The position numbers were made by a program, and so were the translations under genes. The notes beneath the pieces are model-generated. The model worked only from the letters and a program-made list of their open reading frames with translations, was not told the DNA's origin and made no database searches. A stretch of DNA of 64,000 bases from Sphingobium sp. BYY-5 (GTDB lineage: Bacteria > Pseudomonadota > Alphaproteobacteria > Sphingomonadales > Sphingomonadaceae): the NCBI RefSeq assembly GCF_022758885.1, contig NZ_JALEBH010000001.1:1-64000 (forward strand). Reading direction: 5' to 3'. Position 1 is the stretch's first letter. Every line of letters starts with the position of its first letter. Below are positions 50,115 through 57,969 of the stretch, one piece after another.

Positions 50115-52478
50115 ATGGGAATGGACGAACTACTACAGGAATTCATATCCGAGACCCAGGAAACGCTGGAGGCGCTGGCCGGGGAGGTTGTTGCGTGGGA
50201 GGCCGATCCTTCCGACCGTGACCGGTTGGATGCTATTTTTCGCTTCTTCCATACGGTGAAGGGAAGCTGTGGTTTCCTGAACCTGCCCCGGTTCGAGCGG
50301 CTGAGCCATGCTGCTGAGGATGTGCTGTCCGATATCCGCGCGGGCAATCGGCAGGCCGACCCCGCTACAGTCAACGCGGTGCTGGGCCTGATGGATCGGA
50401 TCGGCGAATTGACCGAAGCCGTCGCCACGGGCGCCGCGCTCCCGAACGAGAATGACGATTATTTGATCGCGGCCCTTAGTACGCCGTCCGATGCCATGCC
50501 GGCCGAAGCGGGGGCGGGTTCCGTCGCCGTCGCGCGGCAGGGCAGCCAGGCAAGCCCGCGCACCATCCGCCTGCCTCTCAGTCTGATCGACCAGCTTATG
50601 AACGGCGTGTCGGACATGGTGCTGGCGCGCAACGAACTGTCGCGCAAATTGCGCGAGCGGTCTGCCGATCCCGAACTGGACACGGTGTTCGAGCGGTTGT
50701 CGGCCTGTGTGGCGGACATGCGCGACGTGATTTCCAAGACGCGAATGCAACGCGTCGATCGGCTGTTCGCCGCCATCCCGCGCATGGTGCGCGATCTGGG
50801 CCGCGAACTGGGCAAGCGCATCGATCTGACCCTGGAGGGTGGCGATGTCGAGATGGACCGCGAGATGGTGGAGATGGTCGTCGACCCGCTCACCCATATC
50901 GTGCGCAACAGCATCGATCATGGCATAGAGGCGCCGGACAGGCGCAGAGCCATGGGCAAGCCGGAAGCCGGCAAGCTGCGGTTGGAAGCGCGTCAGTCGG
51001 GCAACCAGATCGTCATCGCGATTGCCGACGACGGGGCGGGCATCGACACCGCGCGGCTGGTCGAAAAGGCGGTTGCGGCGGGACGGCTGACCCTCGATGC
51101 GGCTGCGCGCATGAACGAGCAGGAGAGGTTGGACCTCATCTTCCAACCGGGCCTTTCCACCGCGAGCCAGGTTACCGCCATTTCCGGCCGTGGTGTCGGC
51201 ATGGACGTGGTGCGCGCCAATGTGGAACGGATTGGCGGTGTCATCACGCTGGATAACCAGGCGGGGCAGGGGCTGAGCATCACGCTGCGTGTGCCTCTGA
51301 CGCTGACAATCATTCCCGGCCTCATCGTCCGCGCGGGCGGGCAGCATTTCGCGATCCCGCGCGCGGCGGTGGTGGAAATCCTCCATGACAACAATGCTAT
51401 GCTGCAGATCAGCGAAGTCGGGGGTGCACAGATTGCCACCATTCGTGGCGTTCGCCATTCCATGATCGTGCTGGAGGATGTGCTGGGGATGGAGAAGGTG
51501 ACGCAGGCTGGGCCGCGCGCGATCATGGTCGTGCGCTCTGCCACTGGCGTACCCTTTGCGCTGGGGGTGGCGGCGGTCGACAATCATGAGGAGCTGGTGA
51601 TCCGTCCCGCTTCGCCGTTGGTGATGGCGACGGGCGTCTATGCCGGCATGACCCTGCCGGACAATGGCAGGCCGATGTTGCTGCTGGATGCAGCGGGATT
51701 GGCCAATGCCGCGCACCTGCCCAATATCATCGACGATCGGGACGCGCAGCAGCAGGATCAGGTCGATGCGCAGGCCGGGGTCGAAATGGTCGCCGCGCTG
51801 CGTTTCGAGGAATTGTCCGGCGAGCGGCGTCTGTTGAAATTGTCGCTGATCGAACGGGTCGAGGATATCGATGCGCGGTTGTTTGGCCGATCGGGCGGGC
51901 ACGCTTTCGTTCGGCTCGACGGACGGCTGGTCCCGGTGGCCAATGGCCAGTGGAGTGTCGACCGGGACAAGGTTCCGGCATTGCGCCTGCGGGACGGTCA
52001 GCGCGAGGCCTGTTATCCGGTCGCCGCCGTGCTGGACATTGTCGAGATGCCGCTGGTGCCCGACATGGTGGTGGCGCAAGGGTTACTGAGCGGTGTGTCG
52101 GTGATCGAGGGCGATCATCTGGAAGTGCTCAATCCCTTTGCCTTGTTTGCGGCCCTGCCGGAAGAAACGATGGCCGAACGTCCGCGCGGGCGATGCCTGC
52201 TCGCGGATAGCGAGGATGGCTGGACGCGCGAGATACTCGCGCCCCTGCTGCGTCAGGCGGGGCATGATGTGATGCTGGGCTTGCCGGCCGACGCAACGGT
52301 CGATCCGCGAGATGTGGTGCTATGCAGCCGATCCGATGTCGTGGAGGCGGCGGAGATACTGGGCTGCCGCGTGGTGCAGCTACGCATCTCGCCGCGCGCG
52401 GCCGGGCCGCAGGATGACAGCATCTACCGTTATGACCAGGATGCGCTGATGGCAGCGATCGCCGGTGGACGGGGATAA
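50115..52478 (+). CDS. cheA: Chemotaxis histidine kinase CheA, variant with two CheW-like regions and degenerate receiver
   Basis: CheA autophosphorylates in response to receptors and passes phosphate to CheY and CheB. The 787-residue protein has an HPt domain (His46 in FRFFHTVKGSCGFL). The dimerisation helices start at TIRLPLSLIDQLMNGVSDMVLARNEL without an obvious P2 CheY-binding domain. The kinase domain follows (N box HIVRNSIDHGIE; G boxes IADDGAGID and SGRGVGMDVV). A CheW-like domain follows at about residues 395-530, and a second at about 555-680. The last 95 residues look like a receiver (CLLADSEDGWTREILAPLLRQAGHDV) whose acceptor strand reads DVVLCSRSDV, without the usual Asp. It is the first gene of cheA-cheW-cheY-cheB-cheR. 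Confidence 0.94.
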   Translation: MGMDELLQEFISETQETLEALAGEVVAWEADPSDRDRLDAIFRFFHTVKGSCGFLNLPRFERLSHAAEDVLSDIRAGNRQADPATVNAVLGLMDRIGELTEAVATGAALPNENDDYLIAALSTPSDAMPAEAGAGSVAVARQGSQASPRTIRLPLSLIDQLMNGVSDMVLARNELSRKLRERSADPELDTVFERLSACVADMRDVISKTRMQRVDRLFAAIPRMVRDLGRELGKRIDLTLEGGDVEMDREMVEMVVDPLTHIVRNSIDHGIEAPDRRRAMGKPEAGKLRLEARQSGNQIVIAIADDGAGIDTARLVEKAVAAGRLTLDAAARMNEQERLDLIFQPGLSTASQVTAISGRGVGMDVVRANVERIGGVITLDNQAGQGLSITLRVPLTLTIIPGLIVRAGGQHFAIPRAAVVEILHDNNAMLQISEVGGAQIATIRGVRHSMIVLEDVLGMEKVTQAGPRAIMVVRSATGVPFALGVAAVDNHEELVIRPASPLVMATGVYAGMTLPDNGRPMLLLDAAGLANAAHLPNIIDDRDAQQQDQVDAQAGVEMVAALRFEELSGERRLLKLSLIERVEDIDARLFGRSGGHAFVRLDGRLVPVANGQWSVDRDKVPALRLRDGQREACYPVAAVLDIVEMPLVPDMVVAQGLLSGVSVIEGDHLEVLNPFALFAALPEETMAERPRGRCLLADSEDGWTREILAPLLRQAGHDVMLGLPADATVDPRDVVLCSRSDVVEAAEILGCRVVQLRISPRAAGPQDDSIYRYDQDALMAAIAGGRG

Positions 52479-52482
52479 AGCC

Positions 52483-52920
52483 ATGGACAAACTCTATCTT
52501 CTGGCGATGTTGGCGGGCACGCGCGTCGCGGTCGAGGCCGGGGAGGTCGAGGCGGTGGTGAAGCTGACCGATATCTCGCCGGTGCCGGGGATGGGCGCGC
52601 ATGTCGCCGGGCTGTCCGCGCTGCGTAGCCGCGTGCTGACGATCATTGATGTTGCCGCGATCGTGCACGGCCGGGCGACGGCATACCAGCAGCCCGGATT
52701 GGCCATCATCGCAGACATCAGCGGTCACAGCTATGGGCTGATGGTCGAGAATGTGTCCGACATCTGCCATGTGCCAAAGGGGGAGCTGCCGCTGCGCGGG
52801 CAGTTGGATGCCGCTTGGGCGCCCTATGCCCGCGCCATTATCGAACATGACGGGCAGTTCTGGCTGCTCGTCTCATTGGCCGGCTTCATCGAGGGCTGCA
52901 TGGCGGCCCAGGCGGCCTGA
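52483..52920 (+). CDS. cheW: Chemotaxis coupling protein CheW
   Basis: CheW links receptors to CheA. The 145-residue protein is a single CheW domain: YLLAMLAGTRVAVEAGEVEAVVKLTDISPVPGMGAHVAGLSALRSRVLTIIDVA at the N-terminal half. AIIADISGHSYGLMVENVSDICHVP and FWLLVSLAGFIE form the second half. The ATG at 52483 follows the cheA stop by 4 bases; an upstream in-frame ATG overlaps cheA. The sequence is somewhat divergent from textbook CheW, but its position within the operon supports it. Confidence 0.92.
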   Translation: MDKLYLLAMLAGTRVAVEAGEVEAVVKLTDISPVPGMGAHVAGLSALRSRVLTIIDVAAIVHGRATAYQQPGLAIIADISGHSYGLMVENVSDICHVPKGELPLRGQLDAAWAPYARAIIEHDGQFWLLVSLAGFIEGCMAAQAA

Positions 52921-53002
52921 ATTCTTTCCCCGTGTTTACCAAATGCTTGGTTTTGACGGGTAAGCTCGTGCGTAAGGGCCGCACAATATAAAGGGACGTT
53001 TC

Positions 53003-53368
53003 ATGAAGAATTGCCTGGTCGTCGACGATTCGAAGGTCATCCGAAAGGTGGCTCGTCATATTCTCGAATCGCTCGATCTGACGGTCAGCGAGGCGGTGGA
53101 CGGGCAGGACGCCCTGACCCAGTGCGAAGCGTCCCCGCCCGATGTCGTGTTGCTCGACTGGAACATGCCGGTGATGAGCGGGATGGAATTTCTCCAGGCG
53201 CTGTCGAGCGCGCGGATGGAAGCGCGACCCAAGGTCATCTTCTGCACCACGGAAAATGGCATCAGCCACATCAAGGCAGCGGTTGAGGCTGGCGCCGACG
53301 AATATGTGATGAAGCCGTTCGACCGGGAAACGCTGGAAAGCAAGCTGACCATCGTCGGCGTCATCTGA
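53003..53368 (+). CDS. cheY: Chemotaxis response regulator CheY
   Basis: This 121-residue single-domain receiver has all canonical residues: the acidic pair Asp8-Asp9 (VVDDSKVIRK) and phospho-acceptor Asp52 (VVLLDWNMPVMSG). The switch Thr lies in VIFCTTENG and the Lys in EYVMKPF. It presumably binds the flagellar switch or another output after phosphorylation by CheA. It lies 82 bases after cheW and 66 before cheB, within the operon. The sequence style (LDWNMPVMSGMEFL) is typical of alphaproteobacterial CheY. Confidence 0.95.
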   Translation: MKNCLVVDDSKVIRKVARHILESLDLTVSEAVDGQDALTQCEASPPDVVLLDWNMPVMSGMEFLQALSSARMEARPKVIFCTTENGISHIKAAVEAGADEYVMKPFDRETLESKLTIVGVI

Positions 53369-53434
53369 CCGCTTCGCCAGAGCCTGATCCGGGGCATTTC
53401 GTTTCTTTCTTTCATCGTTCGTGCAGAAGGCGAC

Positions 53435-54520
53435 ATGATGACTGCCATCGTGCCGATCATGACCAGTCACACCAGAGAACTCAAACCGGTTCGCACGCTG
53501 GTTGTTGATGACTCGGTCGTTGTGCGTACGGTCATCGAGCGCATTTTGAACGCAGACCTGCGCTATAAGGTGACGCACAAGACTGGCAGCGCCGAACATG
53601 CGCTGGGTTATCTGGCCGACAATGCGGTCGATCTGGTTCTCCTCGACATCGAACTGCCGGGACAGAGCGGGCTTGCCGCCCTGCCGGCCATTTTGCAGGC
53701 TGGCGCGGGGCTGAAGGTCGCGATCCTGTCGGGTAAATGCGAGGAGGGCAGCGCCGCGGCGGTCGAGGCGCTGGCGCTTGGCGCAAGCGACATCGTGTCG
53801 AAGCCGGGCAGTGGCAGCTTTGGCGAGCATTTTTCCCTGGCGCTGATCGAGCGGCTCAATCGATTGTTCGATGGCGGACCGGCAGAGCCGGTTCAGCCCC
53901 GCCCGATCACGCCACCCATCGTTCAATCGGCGGTGCAACCGCTAGCCTGCTTGGGCATCGGGGCGTCGACTGGCGGCATTCATGCTTTGGGCCAGCTTTT
54001 CCACGGACTTGCTGCGCCATTGGGCGTACCCATTCTGCTGACTCAGCATTTGCCGCTCAGTTTCACCGTTTATTTCGCGCAGCAACTTTCGCGCATGACC
54101 AGTTTGCGCGTGAAGGTGGCCGAGACCGGAGATTTGCTGGCGCCCGACACGGTCTATGTCGCGCCGGGCGACGCCAATCTACGACTGCGCAAGAGCTTGC
54201 ATGGACGTGTGACGGTCCAGCTCGATCCCGCGCGCACGCCGGCCGGGAACCTGCCGGGCGTCGACCCGATGTTCGCCAGCATGGCGGATGTCTATGGCGC
54301 CGGCGCGGCTGGGATCGTGCTGACCGGCATGGGGCGCGACGGCATGGCGGGCGCGCGCGAGATTGTGGCAGCGGGCGGCTGGATCGTCGCGCAGAATGAA
54401 GCAAGTAGCGTGGTGTGGGGTATGCCCGGTTCTGTCGCCGGAGCCGGTCTGACCTGCGCGCTCATGGAGCCGGCAGCGATGATGGCCTTCGTCGCCCGGC
54501 GTGGAAAGGTATGCGTTTGA
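53435..54520 (+). CDS. cheB: Chemotaxis glutamate methylesterase/deamidase CheB
   Basis: CheB removes methyl groups from receptors when phosphorylated. The 361-residue protein has a receiver domain with Asp71 as acceptor (LVLLDIELPGQSG) and a linker. The methylesterase domain carries the catalytic Ser in GIGASTGGIHAL, His in LTQHLPLSF and Asp in GMGRDGMAG. Start candidates at 53435, 53438 and 53459 exist; the first ATG is given. The stop shares one base with the cheR start, so the two opposing enzymes are translationally coupled. Confidence 0.95.
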   Translation: MMTAIVPIMTSHTRELKPVRTLVVDDSVVVRTVIERILNADLRYKVTHKTGSAEHALGYLADNAVDLVLLDIELPGQSGLAALPAILQAGAGLKVAILSGKCEEGSAAAVEALALGASDIVSKPGSGSFGEHFSLALIERLNRLFDGGPAEPVQPRPITPPIVQSAVQPLACLGIGASTGGIHALGQLFHGLAAPLGVPILLTQHLPLSFTVYFAQQLSRMTSLRVKVAETGDLLAPDTVYVAPGDANLRLRKSLHGRVTVQLDPARTPAGNLPGVDPMFASMADVYGAGAAGIVLTGMGRDGMAGAREIVAAGGWIVAQNEASSVVWGMPGSVAGAGLTCALMEPAAMMAFVARRGKVCV

Positions 54521-55404
54521 TGACCTCTTCTCCTCCAATACCGACCGGTCGGCTGAATCAGGGCGCGGCGCGTCTTCTTTCCGGCCTGCTAGAGGCGCGG
54601 ACGGGCCAGACCCTGTCCGAAGGGCGCGCCTGGCGCATGGAAACCGCATTGCGGCCGGTGCTGCGCGATCATGATTTGGTCGACATGGATAGTCTTGCCG
54701 CGACGTTGCTGCGCAACAGCGACGCGCCGCTGGAGGCGGCGGTGATCGACGCATTGCTTAACAATGAGAGCAGCTTCTTCCGCGACCTCCAGATCTTTGA
54801 CATGATCGCCCGCCAGATCCTGCCGCATGTCCATACCGACCGGCAGGATCGCACGCTGCGCATCTGGAGCGCGGGTTGCTCGACCGGACAGGAGGCCTAT
54901 TCGCTTGCCATCCAGTTGCGCAATGACTGGTCGCGTTGGAATGGCTGGCGCATCGAGATACTGGCGACCGATGTGTCGGGTGCCGCGATCGATCAGGCGC
55001 GTGCCGGCATTTTCTCCCAGATGGACGTGCAGCGGGGGCTGGCGATTGGCGATCTGATCAAATGGTTCGAACCCCATGGGGACGATTGGCGAGCCAGTCC
55101 TGAATTGCGGCGGATGATCGATTTTCGTCAGGATAATCTGTTCGATCCGGCCGTGCCAACGGGTGAATATGACCTGCTGCTCTGTCGCAATGTGCTGCTC
55201 TATTTCACGCCGGAGCGGCGACAGGTCGTACTCAGCCTGCTGGCGCGGCGCAGTCATGCGAAGTCGGTTCTGTTGCTGGGTGCCGGGGAAACGGTGATCG
55301 GTCAGGGCGGCGATTTCATCGCCCATCCTGAGTTTCGCGGCGGCTATGCGCGGCAGGGGTTGCTGCCAATTCCTACAGCAGGCCCGACGCGCCGCGCCGG
55401 CTGA
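54520..55404 (+). CDS. cheR: Chemotaxis receptor methyltransferase CheR
   Basis: CheR methylates receptor glutamates using S-adenosylmethionine. The 294-residue product from the ATG at 54520 has an N-terminal helical domain (LSGLLEARTGQTLSEGRAWRMETALRPVLRDH). LLNNESSFFRDLQIF follows, then the SAM-binding IWSAGCSTGQEAYSLAIQL, ILATDVSGAAIDQARAGIF and DLLLCRNVLLYF. The ATG overlaps the cheB stop by one base; an ATG at 54511 is too close to the GGAAAGG site. It is the last gene of the che run. No second receptor or flagellar gene follows. Confidence 0.94.
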   Translation: MTSSPPIPTGRLNQGAARLLSGLLEARTGQTLSEGRAWRMETALRPVLRDHDLVDMDSLAATLLRNSDAPLEAAVIDALLNNESSFFRDLQIFDMIARQILPHVHTDRQDRTLRIWSAGCSTGQEAYSLAIQLRNDWSRWNGWRIEILATDVSGAAIDQARAGIFSQMDVQRGLAIGDLIKWFEPHGDDWRASPELRRMIDFRQDNLFDPAVPTGEYDLLLCRNVLLYFTPERRQVVLSLLARRSHAKSVLLLGAGETVIGQGGDFIAHPEFRGGYARQGLLPIPTAGPTRRAG

Positions 55405-55541
55405 CCATCCGGGCGCCCCGGTCCTTAACCATGCTTGATTGCCGCGCCGGTCTCGGCCATGGTCGGTCACGGCCGCCGACTGTGAACAGGCGGACCGGAA
55501 GGGCGCAATGATCGAGTAGCTGTGGTGACTGGCCTTTCCCG

Positions 55542-56240
55542 ATGAGCGACATTCCCATGATCGATACGCCGTCGCCCAATTTCGACGAGCGTAAATCGCC
55601 GGTCACGATGCTGGTGCTGCACTATACGGGGATGCCCGACGCAGCGAGCGCGATCGACTGGCTCGCCAATCCGGAATCGAAGGTGTCGGCCCATTATGTC
55701 GTGACCGAGGAAGGGCAGATCGTTCGCATGGTCGATGAAGCCAAGCGGGCCTGGCACGCCGGCCGATCACACTGGCGCGGCACCGACGACGTCAATTCGG
55801 CGAGCATCGGCATAGAGATCGTCAATCCGGGCCATGAATGGGGGTATCGCCCCTTTCCCGAAGCGCAGATGGGCGCGCTGGTCCCTTTGATCCATGACAT
55901 CGTTCAGCGCCATGGCATCACCCGTGGCAACATCGTCGGTCACAGCGATGTGGCGCCTGCGCGCAAGCTGGACCCCGGCGAACTCTTCCCCTGGGGGCAA
56001 CTCGCACGACTGCGTCTGGCGCTGCCGCGGCCGACCAGGAATCTGATGGACCCGCTCTGGACCGACAGCGCCTTCCTGCTGGCGCTGGAGCGCTTTGGCT
56101 ATGACATTGCCGAGGCGGATGCGGCGGTGGTTGCCTTCCAGCGCCGTTTCCGTCCGGAACTGATCGACGGGGTGATCGACGGCGAATGTCGCGCCATCCT
56201 GCTCGCGCTGCTGCTGCCAAAGCCCCAGGGTGATGAATAA
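55542..56240 (+). CDS. N-acetylmuramoyl-L-alanine amidase (AmpD-like)
   Basis: This 232-residue zinc amidase of the AmpD/amidase_2 family cleaves the bond between muramic acid and the stem peptide in cell-wall recycling. Zinc ligands and neighbours are in MLVLHYTGMPDAASAIDWL, VSAHYVVTEEGQIVRMV, RAWHAGRSHWRG, NSASIGIEIVN and IVGHSDVAPARKLDPGELFPW. The C-terminal 60 residues form a peptidoglycan-binding-like three-helix segment (FLLALERFGYDIAEADAAVVAFQRRFRPELIDG). No signal peptide is present, consistent with a cytoplasmic recycling enzyme. rnpB follows by 41 bases. Confidence 0.93.
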   Translation: MSDIPMIDTPSPNFDERKSPVTMLVLHYTGMPDAASAIDWLANPESKVSAHYVVTEEGQIVRMVDEAKRAWHAGRSHWRGTDDVNSASIGIEIVNPGHEWGYRPFPEAQMGALVPLIHDIVQRHGITRGNIVGHSDVAPARKLDPGELFPWGQLARLRLALPRPTRNLMDPLWTDSAFLLALERFGYDIAEADAAVVAFQRRFRPELIDGVIDGECRAILLALLLPKPQGDE

Positions 56241-56281
56241 GCGGGATGACGGCGCGCGCGAATCGGGCTAAGGCGCTCGAC

Positions 56282-56693
56282 GCCAGAGGGCCGGGCGGCC
56301 GCGGCGTGGCGGGTAACTTCCACGGCGAGGAAAGTCCGGGCTTCACGAAATGACGGTGCCGGCTAACGGCCGGCTGGAGCGATCCAAGGGACAGTGCAAC
56401 AGAAAGCAGGTCGCCCAGTCTTTACGACTAAGCCTTCGGGCGGGCGAAATTGAAAGGGTGCGGTAAGAGCGCACCGCGCCCCCGGCAACGGGCGGCGGCA
56501 CGGTAAACCCCACCGGAAGCAAGACCGAATAGGGGCGGCGCGCAGTCGCAAGGCTGCTAGGCAGATTTCGGCCGAGACCGCCCGGGTTGGTTGCTGGAGG
56601 AACGGAGCAATCCGTTCCCTAGAGGAATGGTCGCCTATCTCCTGAGCCTCTGCGCTTGGGAGTGGACAGAACCCGGCTTACAGGCCCTCTGGC
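56282..56693 (+). ncRNA. rnpB: RNase P RNA (class A)
   Basis: The ribozyme component of RNase P, which matures the 5' ends of tRNAs. P1 is formed by GCCAGAGGGCC at 56282-56292 with GGCCCTCTGGC at 56683-56693. The conserved segments are all present: GAGGAAAGTCCGGGCTTC near 56327-56344, ACAGAAAGCAGG around 56398, the TAGAGGAATGGTCGCC block near 56620 and the 3' ACAGAACCCGGCTTACAG at about 56666. Length is about 412 bases. It lies between the amidase gene and a J-domain gene, both on the same strand. Confidence 0.96.
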
Positions 56694-56756
56694 ATAATCC
56701 TGATACTTTGCTGCAGTGCGGGGGTGGCGTTTCGGCGCCTGAATCCCTACTCTGAG

Positions 56757-57308
56757 ATGATGGCAAGACAGAGCCGATCCAATGACTGGGGATTTCCCCG
56801 TTGGCGCAGCTATGGCGCGACGCGTGAGGCGCAGCAGGTGCGTCTGTGCGATCGTCATGGCTGCGATAAGCCCGGCGATTGCCCGGCACCCAAATCCCCC
56901 AACAGCCCTGACCGCTGGTATTTCTGTGCGGATCATGCGGGCGAGTATAACAGGAACTGGGATTATTTTCAGGGCCTGGACCGTGAGGAACGGGAGCAGC
57001 GCGAACATGCCGAGCGGCGCGATGCGAGCGGCTTTCAGTCGAGCGCCTATCATGGCTGGGGCGGCCCCGGCGATGGCAGCCGTTCGCGCGATGAAATCCA
57101 TGCGCTCAAGGCGCTGGAGCTGGAGGATGACGCCAGTTTCGACGCGGTGAAGAAGAGCTGGCGACGGCTGGCCAAGGAATATCATCCCGACGTCAAGCCC
57201 GGCGATGCCGATGCCGCCGTGCGGTTCCAGACCATTCAAGCCGCCTATGAAGTGCTGCGCACGGCTGAGGAACGCCGCACCTGGAAACCGACGGGCGTGG
57301 CCGATTAA
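56757..57308 (+). CDS. J-domain protein with N-terminal Cys/His motif
   Basis: This 183-residue protein has a C-terminal J domain at about residues 125-180, with HPD in KEYHPDVKPGDADAA and FQTIQAAYEVLRTAEERR. It should stimulate an Hsp70 ATPase. The N-terminal region contains a likely zinc-binding array, RLCDRHGCDKPGDC and WYFCADHAGEYN (Cys/His pairs at about residues 29-35 and 57-60). A charged linker (REEREQREHAERRDASG) follows. The domain order is the reverse of classic DnaJ, so this is a specialised co-chaperone. The ATG at 56757 was chosen because earlier codons abut rnpB; 56760 is equivalent. Confidence 0.88.
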   Translation: MMARQSRSNDWGFPRWRSYGATREAQQVRLCDRHGCDKPGDCPAPKSPNSPDRWYFCADHAGEYNRNWDYFQGLDREEREQREHAERRDASGFQSSAYHGWGGPGDGSRSRDEIHALKALELEDDASFDAVKKSWRRLAKEYHPDVKPGDADAAVRFQTIQAAYEVLRTAEERRTWKPTGVAD

Positions 57309-57339
57309 GGACCATGTCCGCTCCAATTGGCGGAACGCC

Positions 57340-57618
57340 GTGCTGGTCTGCCGCAAATGCTCGAAGAAGCTGGACGGCGGTTTCGGTCCGCGCGGCGACG
57401 AACGACTGGCCAAGATGTTGCGCAAGCACCTGTCTCTGAAAAAGGGGCGTAGGGCGGACGCCGGCATTATCGAGGTCAATTGCCTGGGCGTCTGTCCCAA
57501 GGGCGCAGTCACGGTGGTGAACGGCGCGGACAGTCGGGAATGGCTGTTGGTGCGGCCGGATGCCGACCTGGATGAGCTGGCGGCGATGCTGGGACTGGCG
57601 ATCGCCGGTCATCATTAA
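57340..57618 (+). CDS. 2Fe-2S ferredoxin-like protein (thioredoxin-fold type)
   Basis: This is a 92-residue protein of the thioredoxin-like 2Fe-2S ferredoxin type. Cys residues occur in LVCRKCSKKLDGGFG and in VNCLGVCPKGAVTVV, giving the CxxC ... CxxxC arrangement of that family. The GTG at 57340, preceded by GGCGGAA, starts directly before the first conserved strand. The longer frame back to 57205 overlaps the J-domain gene in another frame and was rejected. It lies 31 bases downstream of the J-domain gene. A redox role is likely, but the partner is unknown. Confidence 0.82.
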   Translation: MLVCRKCSKKLDGGFGPRGDERLAKMLRKHLSLKKGRRADAGIIEVNCLGVCPKGAVTVVNGADSREWLLVRPDADLDELAAMLGLAIAGHH

Positions 57619-57654
57619 TCCTATTCTTACCTTCTTGCCCCAAAGGCGGGCGGG

Positions 57655-57969
57655 ATGAGATTGCTTACCCCCCTGCGAGGGCGTTGGACCCTGTTTGCGC
57701 AATGCGGGCTGATCCTGTCTGGCCTGACGGCGCTCTATGCCGTGCCACCGGCCAGCGGTCGAATGCTGCTCGTTCCGATGACGCAGCAAGGTCGGACGGT
57801 GCTGGCTTCGCTCGCTGTCACGCACGGCGCGCGCTTGGTTTCAGCCGGGCCATGGGCCGGATCGTTGCTGGTCGAAGGGCGGCGTGACCGGCTTGCCGTA
57901 CCGCTGCTTCGTGCGGGGGTAATCGCGGTTTCGACGCGCGCGGGCGGCTGTGGCGAGGAAAGCCGATGA
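57655..57969 (+). CDS. Small membrane-anchored or exported protein coupled to the chemoreceptor gene
   Basis: This 104-residue protein of unknown function has an N-terminal hydrophobic segment ([23 protein letters not shown], about residues 13-35) that could be a signal peptide or anchor. It is followed by about 65 residues of soluble sequence ([38 protein letters not shown]) and a Cys-containing tail ([10 protein letters not shown]). Its stop overlaps the chemoreceptor start by 4 bases (ATGA). This tight coupling suggests joint function, for example as a periplasmic accessory to the receptor. No family was recognised. Confidence 0.75.
   Translation: MRLLTPLRGRWTLFAQCGLILSGLTALYAVPPASGRMLLVPMTQQGRTVLASLAVTHGARLVSAGPWAGSLLVEGRRDRLAVPLLRAGVIAVSTRAGGCGEESR

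Noticed and set aside
50133..52079. A 648-codon open frame antisense to cheA
   Set aside because: It mirrors cheA codon structure in a high-GC genome, is rich in His/Arg/Gln with no domain motifs, and cheA has a complete set of kinase motifs on the other strand.
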